From JACKAN01 sp964502735 (lineage in GTDB: Bacteria > Bdellovibrionota > Bdellovibrionia > Bdellovibrionales > UBA1609), in the NCBI GenBank assembly GCA_964502735.1, contig CAZCYD010000013.1, positions 1 through 58,390 of the forward strand: a stretch of 58,390 nucleotides of DNA, written 5' to 3'. Position 1 is the stretch's first letter; every line of letters starts with the position of its first letter. The notes below the pieces were generated by a model that was not told the origin of the DNA, did not search any database, and saw nothing but the letters and a program-made list of their open reading frames with translations. The translations under genes were made by a program, and so were the position numbers. Below are positions 51,503-58,390 of this stretch, piece by piece.

Positions 51503-52498
51503 TTAATTTTTTTTAGGCTCGGCCTTTGTATCTGAATTGAGTATTTTTGTAGCTTGAATGGCTACCGTTCCTGAGATGTCCTGAAGTCTATCAAATAACT
51601 CAAGCTGTTGAAGCCCTTCGTTGCCCTTGAGCTCTATAGTTAACACCGGCACCTTATTGTTGACCCACATGTAGCGCCCCAGGCTTCCAGGGTAATTACC
51701 TAAGGCAATCCAAGGCAAAGGCTTAAAAACGGGAAAGTTCATCCTCGGTCCGTCAAAGTCCAGAACTCCAAATGGAGTATGAACAGAGATAATAAAATCT
51801 GGTTGGAAATCTTCAATGTGTTGAACCAGGCATCTTGTTTCTGCTTCACTTGCAGAAGAAGCACCAGGAAACTTTCGAGGGTCAGACTTGGCCGCCTTCT
51901 TCCAGTGTTCTAAGGCCGCATGCTCCCAGTCTTCAGAGGGAAAGTTGCGATTTAGATCCACACCACGACTATTCATTCGAGTTTTATTTTTAAAGCCATC
52001 AGGGTTGGCAATAGGGATAACTCTCCACGTATTTCTAGAGTCCAAGCCTTCTAAACGTGACATCCATGCACTCGAAACAGTTCCGCTAGGCCCCTCATCT
52101 CCATGGATTAAGGACAAGGTGAGAATTTTTTTTGAGTCTTTATTGTTTTTTCCAATTTTCTCGTAGTGGAAAATATCGAGGCCGTTTTCACTTTTGCAGT
52201 TCGGCAACACTCTAACTTTGGTACATAGAGAGTCCATCTCTTCGTGTTTAATTTTTGAACCGGGAATTTGTGCCAACTCTTGCTTGCAGTAATCTTGGAG
52301 ATCTAACCTTTCTTCTTGAACCACGGGAGAGGGGACTTCTTCCACCTCAATTGCTTCCACCTCAATTGAAGGTGAAGCGGCCATTGTTCCAGATCGTTGA
52401 TGCTTGATAATAATTTTATTTGAGCTACAACTAAGCGTTAACCACCCCATTAGAATGAGTGGCAAATAAAGAAATAAAATAGAGCCCCTTACTTTCAT
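51503..52498 (-). CDS. M14-family zinc carboxypeptidase lipoprotein (MpaA-like)
   Basis: 331-aa predicted lipoprotein (lipobox LTLSCSS). The M14 domain has the zinc motif LIHGDEGPSG (His, Glu), the Arg in RMNSRGVDLNRNFPSEDW, the third zinc His in FIISVHTPFG and the catalytic Glu in VLTIELKGNEG. The pattern fits the murein-tripeptide amidase MpaA/gamma-D-glutamyl-meso-DAP type, so peptidoglycan fragment processing is likely. A Val/Glu/Pro-rich linker (IEVEAIEVEEVPSPVV) follows the lipid anchor. ATG at 52498 is preferred over the TTG one codon upstream. Confidence 0.86.
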   Translation of the reverse strand: MKVRGSILFLYLPLILMGWLTLSCSSNKIIIKHQRSGTMAASPSIEVEAIEVEEVPSPVVQEERLDLQDYCKQELAQIPGSKIKHEEMDSLCTKVRVLPNCKSENGLDIFHYEKIGKNNKDSKKILTLSLIHGDEGPSGTVSSAWMSRLEGLDSRNTWRVIPIANPDGFKNKTRMNSRGVDLNRNFPSEDWEHAALEHWKKAAKSDPRKFPGASSASEAETRCLVQHIEDFQPDFIISVHTPFGVLDFDGPRMNFPVFKPLPWIALGNYPGSLGRYMWVNNKVPVLTIELKGNEGLQQLELFDRLQDISGTVAIQATKILNSDTKAEPKKN

Positions 52499-52560
52499 CA
52501 AAATAATTCTCCACTACATATGGACCTAAGTCAATTACAGTGCTACTGAGAATTATAGCC

Positions 52561-52965
52561 ATGAGTGAGAAAAATATAGAAATTTCTAGAAAATACACAG
52601 TCTCCGCAGGTGAGAATTCTACTTTGTCAACAGGGGGAACCGGATCTGACTGGAACATTGAGGTTTCTGTTCAGGGCCCAGTAGATCCTAAAACCCAACT
52701 TGTTTTAAACCTTATAGACTTAGATGAAATTGTCTTGCCAATTTTAAACCGTATTGACAAAAAGCACCTTAATCTGCAAGTTGAACCGCTTAAAGATAAA
52801 ATTATCAGTCCAAACGTCCTCTCGGAGTATTTGTTTCAAACTATAGGCGATGAGTTAGAGTCGCGTTTTTTAAACCTTCGTCTGACAAAAATAAAAGTTT
52901 CCAGAATAGGGGCTAAGGAGTGGGGGAGTTGCGAAATCAACCTTACTGACACTGAAGATCTTTAA
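52561..52965 (+). CDS. Degenerate 6-pyruvoyl-tetrahydropterin-synthase-like protein
   Basis: 134-aa protein aligning along its length with QueD/PTPS. The matching blocks are KYTVSAGENSTLS (QueD FTFEAAHRL), WNIEVSVQGPVDPKTQLVLNLIDLDEIV (the T-fold core) and RIDKKHLN (QueD LDHHYLN). However, the zinc ligands (AAH, and the HGH motif) and the catalytic Cys are absent: the HGH region reads GTGSDW, and the later His and Glu are replaced as well. So the fold is probably kept while enzyme activity is lost. ATG at 52561 is chosen; an in-frame upstream start at 52540 lies close to the divergent M14 start. Its 3' end overlaps the convergent subtilase gene by 23 nt. Confidence 0.7.
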   Translation: MSEKNIEISRKYTVSAGENSTLSTGGTGSDWNIEVSVQGPVDPKTQLVLNLIDLDEIVLPILNRIDKKHLNLQVEPLKDKIISPNVLSEYLFQTIGDELESRFLNLRLTKIKVSRIGAKEWGSCEINLTDTEDL

Positions 52966-54589
52966 GTGGACCTAAATCCAGTGGCATATCATAGTCTACG
53001 ACAACCTTTACAGCCAATCTTGCTAAATCTAAAGTTCCACCATTACTAAATTCATTTTGAAGGTGCTCATGAGTTTGGGTAGAAGCCTTTAGTAACCTTT
53101 CGATTTCCGGTGGGGTGGGGGTTATACCCGTATTTTTTTTGATCAAAGCTATGGCGAGAGCTGCCGCTGCCGATACCATAGGAGCAGACATAGAAGTTCC
53201 CTCAAGGCGGTGGTATTTGTCCTCGAGTTTGTTGTTGACGAACACTGGGGAGGCAGCTGAAAGCACCCCTCTCTTTTCTAAAATACCTAAGGAAGTCTCT
53301 CGTCCTGGGGCACTAATTTCAACGAACTTAGAACCAAAATGACTAAATGAACTTCTTAAAAAACTATCACCATCAATCGATCCGACAGTGATCGCACCAT
53401 CAAATTCAGCCCCATAGCGAGCGGGCAAAACGGTAAAGTTTTTATCGTCTATCTCTTGAGCCGGGTAATCTCCTCCTCCATTCCCAGCAGCAAAAACCAC
53501 AAAAACATTCCGTTCAAGCGCGTACCGAATTGCCAATTCTAAAACCTGATCTCGAATTGGCTCTCCAATCTTGGGGTCGACAGCTCTTGCTACCGACAAG
53601 TTGATAATATGAGCTCCTCTGTCTACGGCCCAGGACATACCGGCGGCAATATCTACGGTGTTACTCTTTATTTCTGTCGAGCTACCTTCAACAGAGTTAA
53701 AAGCTCTGATGGCCATAATTTTTGCGGCTCCAGAAGCGACTCCAATGCCTCCCTTACCATTATTGCTAGTTGCGGCAATAATTCCAGCTACATGGGTCCC
53801 ATGACTAAAAGGAGATGTCTCAAAAGGATCATAGTCCTCATCCACGCCTTCGAGTCCAATGGTTGAGGCATTAACTCCCACATGTCCATCGGAGTTTTTC
53901 CACATACTTGATTTTAAATCTCCATGTGTATAGGCAACTCCTGTATCGACAACAGCCACAACAACGGACTCCTCATCACTGAGAGTTTGCACTCCTCTGT
54001 CTACATTATAAAAAACTCCGTAAGAGGATTGGTAATTTAGACTTGTCAGATGACCTTGTTCATTAAAATAGGGGTCATTAAAATTCTTTCCAAGGGATTC
54101 AGCCCACGTAAGATCATATTGAAAACTTTGGCCGGCAGCAAAAACACAATCATCAGCTTCAATGTCTTGCTCGAATTGATCCAGTTCTTCTTGATTACTT
54201 ACCTTCCAATCTATGACTTGAAACTCTAGAGTCTGATCTAAAATTTTCCCCTTTGATATTTTAAGAGATATCTCTTCACCTTTGCTGTTGTTAAGTGCAC
54301 AGCGAGGATTAATCATTACAGCCAAGGGAAGGGTAAACCCCGTTGTTTTTTGCAAATGTGAATTTTGGTACGGGCTCCCGTCAATTAAGAGCTTTCTTTC
54401 TGGAATTAGATCTCTAAATCTTGGGGTTGCCTTGCTTAGGCTGAGGAGCTTTTCGCTTTTCTGTATACACTGTGAAGAAAACTCAGAGGAAGACATGGGC
54501 TTAACCTTGCCTTGACAGTTGTTAAACACAGCAAGAGTCAAGAGTCCCAAAAAACCCACTAAGGCTGTTGCGATTTTATTATTATCCAA
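52943..54589 (-). CDS. Subtilisin-like (S8) serine protease, putative lipoprotein
   Basis: 548-aa secreted protease. The hydrophobic N-terminus ends AVFNNC (Cys25), a weak lipobox. A pro-region of about 150 residues precedes the catalytic domain with Asp215 (VVAVVDTGVAYTH), His263 (SHGTHVAGIIAATSNN), the oxyanion Asn region VVFAAGNGGG, and Ser in EGTSMSAPMVSAAAA. The chain ends soon after the catalytic domain. All three catalytic residues are intact. Follows the TrmH-family gene on the same strand after 58 nt. Bdellovibrio-like predators carry many such proteases. Confidence 0.9.
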   Translation of the reverse strand: MDNNKIATALVGFLGLLTLAVFNNCQGKVKPMSSSEFSSQCIQKSEKLLSLSKATPRFRDLIPERKLLIDGSPYQNSHLQKTTGFTLPLAVMINPRCALNNSKGEEISLKISKGKILDQTLEFQVIDWKVSNQEELDQFEQDIEADDCVFAAGQSFQYDLTWAESLGKNFNDPYFNEQGHLTSLNYQSSYGVFYNVDRGVQTLSDEESVVVAVVDTGVAYTHGDLKSSMWKNSDGHVGVNASTIGLEGVDEDYDPFETSPFSHGTHVAGIIAATSNNGKGGIGVASGAAKIMAIRAFNSVEGSSTEIKSNTVDIAAGMSWAVDRGAHIINLSVARAVDPKIGEPIRDQVLELAIRYALERNVFVVFAAGNGGGDYPAQEIDDKNFTVLPARYGAEFDGAITVGSIDGDSFLRSSFSHFGSKFVEISAPGRETSLGILEKRGVLSAASPVFVNNKLEDKYHRLEGTSMSAPMVSAAAALAIALIKKNTGITPTPPEIERLLKASTQTHEHLQNEFSNGGTLDLARLAVKVVVDYDMPLDLGPLKDLQCQ

Positions 54590-54647
54590 GAGTCACTCCC
54601 TATTGGATAATACTACCACCTGTGCAACTTCATCTTCCAGTATAATC

Positions 54648-55373
54648 TCATTTTGAGACATTTATTGAAGTCATTTTATTCAAACATTGAAAGAGAGCTT
54701 TTTCTAGCATTTGTTTTTCTTTATACGTTAACAAGGATCGGTTAAAGTATTTTCTAAGAATGGTGTAGGCATTTACCCTTGGGCTACTCAAATTAAAGCC
54801 TGTAGTTATCAGCCATTTTTCTAACAGCTCCATATTTAATGTATAGAGATCTTCGCTTTCAGAAGTATCTGGAGTCTTATCTACAGAAGACTCTTTTTTT
54901 AGATTATACATGGCTAATAAAACAGCTTGTGAAAGATTTAACGAATTGAACTCTCCATAGGTTGTAATTTTGCAAATAAAATTGCAATTGAGTAGATCTT
55001 TATCCGTAAGACCACAATCCTCTGGGCCAAAAACTAAATGGCAGGATCTTTGATGGTCTAACTCAGACCCCGAAATCAACTTGGGAGCAAACTGCTCCCA
55101 AGTTTTTGCCATTCTCCCTTTGCCGTCCCTGGCGGAAAATGCGATGCGGAGGCTGTTGGGGTAGAACTTCAAGTATTCGTCCCAGCTCTTGAAAACCTGT
55201 GTTTTATCTAAAACTGATTGAGCCCCGGCCGCCGACAGATAGCTTTGCTGGTCAACTTCACACTTTGGCGCAATTAGGACAAGTTGTGATCCTCCCATAT
55301 TTGCAACAGCCCGAGCCGTGGATCCGATATTTTGAGCATATTTTGTTCCAACCAATGCCGTAATTATATCCAT
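54648..55373 (-). CDS. TrmH/SpoU-family RNA methyltransferase (TrmJ-like)
   Basis: 241-aa 2'-O-ribose methyltransferase of the SPOUT class. It shows YAQNIGSTARAVANMGG (motif 1), VFGPEDCGLTDKDL (motif 2) and EFNSLNLSQAVLLAMYNL (motif 3), followed by the C-terminal helical extension typical of TrmJ, which methylates position 32 of tRNAs. Target specificity is inferred from the layout only. ATG at 55373 is preferred over an in-frame GTG at 55388. Divergent from the following + gene across 184 nt. Confidence 0.87.
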   Translation of the reverse strand: MDIITALVGTKYAQNIGSTARAVANMGGSQLVLIAPKCEVDQQSYLSAAGAQSVLDKTQVFKSWDEYLKFYPNSLRIAFSARDGKGRMAKTWEQFAPKLISGSELDHQRSCHLVFGPEDCGLTDKDLLNCNFICKITTYGEFNSLNLSQAVLLAMYNLKKESSVDKTPDTSESEDLYTLNMELLEKWLITTGFNLSSPRVNAYTILRKYFNRSLLTYKEKQMLEKALFQCLNKMTSINVSK

Positions 55374-55557
55374 AGTTTCCAATCCCACAAAAGATGATAT
55401 CTAAATTTAAAAGTTTTCTTTCTCCTCCGGTGTATTCTCTTTTTATCGACATATCAACTCTCTTCAGCCATAGGTATAGGTTTGGTCTTGAAAAAAAGCT
55501 GAGCCTAGATAGGGATTTGAAAACACGTTAACTTAATAATAAGAGAGGTGATGCAAA

Positions 55558-55929
55558 ATGAGGGATATCCAAATTTTAGAATGCTCGATAGAGGACAGAA
55601 CAAGGTCAGCATTTCAGCATATGAACCTTCTGCATGCTAAAATAGATCAATTGAGAATTCTAAGCGACAGCCTTATCAGAGCCCAAGTTGAGGAATCCAT
55701 CAAAGATTTAAAAGACATGGAGTCTAATATTTTACAATTGCAAGACTCCTTAATAAACTGCTCTGCACCTCAAATTTCAGAAGAAACCCAGACCAAACTG
55801 CAACAGAAAGTAGAAGTCTATGCTCAGATGGTGAGAAAAGTTGAGGCATTGACCCAATCTCAGGTCGATATATCATATTTAATCAAATCCATTCGCCAAC
55901 ATGCATTTGATTTAGAAGTTTTTATTTAA
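55558..55929 (+). CDS. Small coiled-coil protein
   Basis: 123-aa acidic, entirely helical protein without a signal peptide; heptad-like patterns cover about residues 20-105. RBS GAGAGGTG. Two cysteines. No family recognised. Converges on the porin gene with 18 nt between stops. Confidence 0.6.
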   Translation: MRDIQILECSIEDRTRSAFQHMNLLHAKIDQLRILSDSLIRAQVEESIKDLKDMESNILQLQDSLINCSAPQISEETQTKLQQKVEVYAQMVRKVEALTQSQVDISYLIKSIRQHAFDLEVFI

Positions 55930-55947
55930 AATCTCATTTTAATCTAA

Positions 55948-57168
55948 TTAAATACCCAACTCTAGTTGGAGTCTGACAAATTTATCCACGTCTTCGGTGT
56001 ATCCCAACTCCGTTTGAAGCTTAACTCTGTGGCCACTTAAAAAATAATTGTAGGCCATTGTCCACTGCCTTATATCGCTATACGCCCTGCGACTGCTGCC
56101 ATTGACTATAATCTGACTGTAGCGAACCGCCAGTTCATTTTTCTCGCTAAGCATATAACCCATTTGGGTATTTAATCCTGACCCAACTAAATAACTAAAG
56201 TCAGAGTCAATATAGGGATCTTTTAGGTCGCGTCGTGCATATTCAATGTATAAAGAAAACCCTTGTTTTTTGTAAATAAGGTCTAGAAACTGCACCAACT
56301 GAGAACGCCTGACCAGTTCATTATTAACCAAGATAATTTTACCCACAGCTCCATTAGTTCTTGCTGATCCCACTAGAGAAGCCAAGCTGTATCCTACAGA
56401 TAGGCGCCCATCTTTTTCTCTAGCTAAATCGCTTTCAAAATAATCTCCCTGGCGGTCAAATTCGCCAAAAGGTAACCACTCAAGCCTACCCGAATAGAAG
56501 AAGCGTCCATCTGAAGGAACAGATCGATTTCGCCCCTCCCCGGAGGTTATCGCGCCCCGCAGTAGAAAAACCTGTTCTTTGGCTTTAAGCTTGTAACTTG
56601 ATTGAAAACCAAAATCTCTATCGAGATTAAAATTGGCATTTACAATCGACCGATCAACAAACTGTTGATCGCCCGAGCTCACAACTCTTTGGCGATTTCC
56701 TGGTAATTTCCCCTGACCAAAAGCAATTTGCCAGTTGTCAGTAACTTGGTACAGAGCCATGGCGTCACGCAAAACATTAGGTTGTTTAGATTCTGACCAA
56801 TTTTGATCAGACGGGGTAAAGGAAAGTTGGATTAAGTATCTCAACCTTGGATCTGCCACATGCCCATTGAAGCGTAATCTTGCTCTCCTCACCATCCAGT
56901 CATGGCGAAAACCTTCTTTCTCATTGTCAGTAAATTCGGCGCGATTTTGCATTCGAAAGCGCATGCCCAGACTAAATTTATTTTCGGGATCACCAAAATT
57001 AATTCCATTGTCGAACTTAACGGGATGAAAAGGGCTTGCATCTCCAATTTCAGCTGAAGATATGGGCAAGTTGTTATTATTCAAATGGACATCAGCCCTA
57101 GATAGTGGGAGTCCAATGGATAGAAAAACGGCAAATAAGTATAATTGTCTCAAACTATGAAAAATCAT
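55948..57168 (-). CDS. OprO/OprP-type phosphate-selective porin-family protein
   Basis: 406-aa outer-membrane barrel protein with a signal peptide (cleavage near LSRADV). The pattern FSLGMRFRMQNRAEF, WMVRRARLRFNGHV, LRYLIQLSFTP and DAMALYQVTDNWQIAFGQGKLPGNRQR is characteristic of the porin O/P family. Strands alternate to the end, though the last residue is Ile rather than the usual Phe (LQLELGI). Substrate cannot be read. Confidence 0.82.
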   Translation of the reverse strand: MIFHSLRQLYLFAVFLSIGLPLSRADVHLNNNNLPISSAEIGDASPFHPVKFDNGINFGDPENKFSLGMRFRMQNRAEFTDNEKEGFRHDWMVRRARLRFNGHVADPRLRYLIQLSFTPSDQNWSESKQPNVLRDAMALYQVTDNWQIAFGQGKLPGNRQRVVSSGDQQFVDRSIVNANFNLDRDFGFQSSYKLKAKEQVFLLRGAITSGEGRNRSVPSDGRFFYSGRLEWLPFGEFDRQGDYFESDLAREKDGRLSVGYSLASLVGSARTNGAVGKIILVNNELVRRSQLVQFLDLIYKKQGFSLYIEYARRDLKDPYIDSDFSYLVGSGLNTQMGYMLSEKNELAVRYSQIIVNGSSRRAYSDIRQWTMAYNYFLSGHRVKLQTELGYTEDVDKFVRLQLELGI

Positions 57169-57273
57169 CTTGATGGATTAATATAAATTATTGTATTTGG
57201 CTAGATCTTTCGCATATTGACTGAGTATTAACCTAGCTTTATGATCTCAGCAGTGAAAGGGGATTTCATCAAA

Positions 57274-57369
57274 ATGGCAGAAAAGTCACTACAGCCCTTA
57301 TCCGAAAGAGGTCCAATTCATTATCTAGAAATCGTCGAACCCAGGCAAAACAAAGATTCAGGAGAATAA
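57274..57369 (+). CDS. Possible small reading frame before the HPF-like gene
   Basis: 31 codons from ATG 57274 with AAAGGGGA ~11 nt upstream; in-frame ATG also at 57241. It ends 1 nt before the HPF-like start codon, overlapping its RBS. It could be a leader peptide coupling translation. Neither composition nor a known family confirms it. Confidence 0.3.
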   Translation: MAEKSLQPLSERGPIHYLEIVEPRQNKDSGE

Positions 57370-57370
57370 T

Positions 57371-57751
57371 ATGAAATATATAGATGTAGATTCATCTAAG
57401 GCCTTAGATGCTTACGTAAGAGAACAGTGCAGTTCATTGGTTGAGAGAATTTCGTCTCATCCCAATAAGTACAAACTTCGCATGAGCGTTCGTCCCGAAG
57501 CCAGAAACAAAGATGGCAAGATAAAGTCTTTCCACGTTGAAGGCATTATTGCCATACCCAGAAAAAGTGATCTCAGGGCTTCTAAAAAAGGTGGGGATGT
57601 CAAAAAAGCTATAGAATCTGTTGTGGCTTCTTTAGAAAAACAAGTGCGTAGACAGACAGAAAAGCAAGAAAGAAGTCGCAAAACAGTCGGTCGTTCGCTT
57701 AAGCCAGTTAGAGAATTGAAATGGGAGATGAGCCTGAACTCAACAAAATGA
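57371..57751 (+). CDS. HPF/S30EA-like ribosome-hibernation protein
   Basis: 126-aa protein with the HPF layout: SKALDAYVREQCSSLVERI, a basic strand region KYKLRMSVRPEAR, FHVEGIIAIPRKSDLRASKK, and the helix KKAIESVVASLEKQVRRQTEKQ (family DMYAAIDxVxxKLERQLRK). The C-terminus is short and basic, as in short HPF. Binds and inactivates ribosomes in slow growth. RBS AGGAGA. Confidence 0.78.
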   Translation: MKYIDVDSSKALDAYVREQCSSLVERISSHPNKYKLRMSVRPEARNKDGKIKSFHVEGIIAIPRKSDLRASKKGGDVKKAIESVVASLEKQVRRQTEKQERSRKTVGRSLKPVRELKWEMSLNSTK

Positions 57752-57871
57752 TCCCCGCCAAAATTCAGGACTCTTTGCAAAAGTTAGCCTGCTGATACGC
57801 GGCTCATTGATGTCAACCACTAATACAAACTCATTTTTTCAAGATTGAGATTTATAGGTTTTTCGAGCAGC

Positions 57872-57896
57872 TAGGCCTAGTTCCTTACTAGGCCTA
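57872..57896. repeat. Inverted repeat over the stop of the last gene
   Basis: TAGGCCTAG (57872-57880), 7-nt loop, CTAGGCCTA (57888-57896): perfect 9-bp arms, each arm itself palindromic. No T tract on either strand, so a typical terminator is unlikely. Confidence 0.6.
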
Positions 57897-58239
57897 AATA
57901 AAAGTCTACGTAATTGTCGACTATGGCTTTGCGTTCACCGTAATCCGAACTGTTGCTAACAGCGCAGTCCAGCGCCAGTCCCCAGCGCACATTTTCAGCC
58001 TTATCTTTCATGGCATCCATATACTCAGAAAAGCTCAACATTCCTCTGTCATGCCCTTCTTTCAAAGCTCGACCCTCAATGACCAGGTGTGACAACCCTT
58101 CATTGCAACCCTCGAGTTTCATCTCCTCTAGTCCTAGCTTAATTTTTGCTTCCAAGGCCTCATCGCCATAGGCAAATCCACCAAGTCCAACCAGTGCCAA
58201 CACAGTTAGCAGCCCTGTAATTTTTTTCAGTCGAATCAT
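57877..58239 (-). CDS. Small exported protein
   Basis: 120-aa protein with a signal peptide (MIRLKKITGLLTVLALVGLGGFAYG) and a helical mature part with two cysteines (EGCNEG, LDCAVS), probably bonded. The start at 58239 is set by RBS GGAGG ~8 nt upstream; a longer frame to 58266 has none. Its 3' end carries the inverted repeat. Family not recognised. Confidence 0.65.
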   Translation of the reverse strand: MIRLKKITGLLTVLALVGLGGFAYGDEALEAKIKLGLEEMKLEGCNEGLSHLVIEGRALKEGHDRGMLSFSEYMDAMKDKAENVRWGLALDCAVSNSSDYGERKAIVDNYVDFYLGLVRN

Positions 58240-58390
58240 CTCTAACACCTCCAAAATTGTGTTCACCCTAACTTTTGAATAAACGTTGCAAGGATTGGGC
58301 CGCCAGCAACAAGAAATATCTCATCAAGATCGTGCATATAAAATATTTCCAAGATTATTTTTTTATGACACCATAATTCTGTTGGAAAAA

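Noticed and set aside
57872..57896. Inverted repeat as a terminator of the last gene
   Set aside because: No T tract on either strand and it overlaps the stop codon; kept only as a repeat.
1..58390. CRISPR arrays, rRNA operons or complete insertion sequences
   Set aside because: None seen on reading the window; only the palindrome at 30619-30762 and the recombinase suggest mobile DNA.

Overview
The window looks like chromosomal DNA of a member of the Bdellovibrionota (Bdellovibrio-like, roughly 40 % GC). This is inferred from gene order and families, not from a search. The pointers are miaB followed by a divergent DUF151 gene, a compact cluster resembling the Myxococcus Agl/Glt (adventurous gliding) machinery, a TIGR02147/DUF4423 protein, and many secreted proteins, lipoproteins and peptidoglycan hydrolases. 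A run of exactly 100 N at 24927-25026 shows a draft scaffold joined across a gap of unknown size.

Layout. 0-9.1 kb: housekeeping genes on + (miaB, DUF151, gamma-carbonic-anhydrase-like, guaB, guaA, dnaE). 9.3-20.1 kb: a tightly packed ten-gene + operon coding for a TolQ/TolR-type motor, a TonB-like AgmX/PglI-type transducer, periplasmic TPR proteins, an outer-membrane barrel and two lipoproteins, one of them with a VWA domain. 20.2-22.4 kb: two overlapping genes, the second resembling the CsgG-like and C-terminal parts of FlgT, behind a good sigma-70-like promoter. 22.5-23.4 kb: lipB and tRNA-Val(GAC). 23.4-30.6 kb: an accessory-looking stretch of secreted proteins, the gap-broken TIGR02147 gene, a thioredoxin-like protein, a possible papain-fold cysteine enzyme and a lytic transglycosylase. 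At 30619-30762 lies a very long inverted repeat with 52-bp perfect arms. 30.8-35.2 kb: an S45 acylase with a small membrane partner, an M23 lipoprotein and a coiled-coil lipoprotein.

35.2-42.3 kb: a - strand operon yceD-rpmF-fabH-fabD-fabG-acpP-fabF-rpiB-glyA for type II fatty-acid synthesis, without the plsX that usually sits between rpmF and fabH. 42.4-45.7 kb: a SH3/barrel protein, a small secreted protein with a strong terminator, a response regulator with a non-canonical HD-GYP domain, and a YbeD-like protein. 45.7-47.3 kb: a small locus consisting of a catalytic-domain-only tyrosine recombinase, an AT-rich region with a 28-bp dyad and a 16-bp direct repeat spaced 21 bp, and a tail-anchored HTH protein. 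47.4-51.4 kb: leucine dehydrogenase, YfgM-like, BamB, a small lipoprotein and apt. 51.5-58.3 kb: M14 carboxypeptidase, a 6-pyruvoyl-tetrahydropterin-synthase-like protein that has lost its zinc and catalytic residues, a subtilase lipoprotein, a TrmH-family methyltransferase, a coiled-coil protein, an OprO/P-type porin, an HPF-like ribosome hibernation factor and a small secreted protein.

The most notable items are the Agl/Glt-like envelope machine (including a TolR-like subunit whose proton-path Asp is replaced by Ser), the long palindrome, the recombinase/dyad/HTH locus, the degenerate PTPS protein and the variant HD-GYP regulator. All function calls come from reading motifs by eye; no database search was possible.
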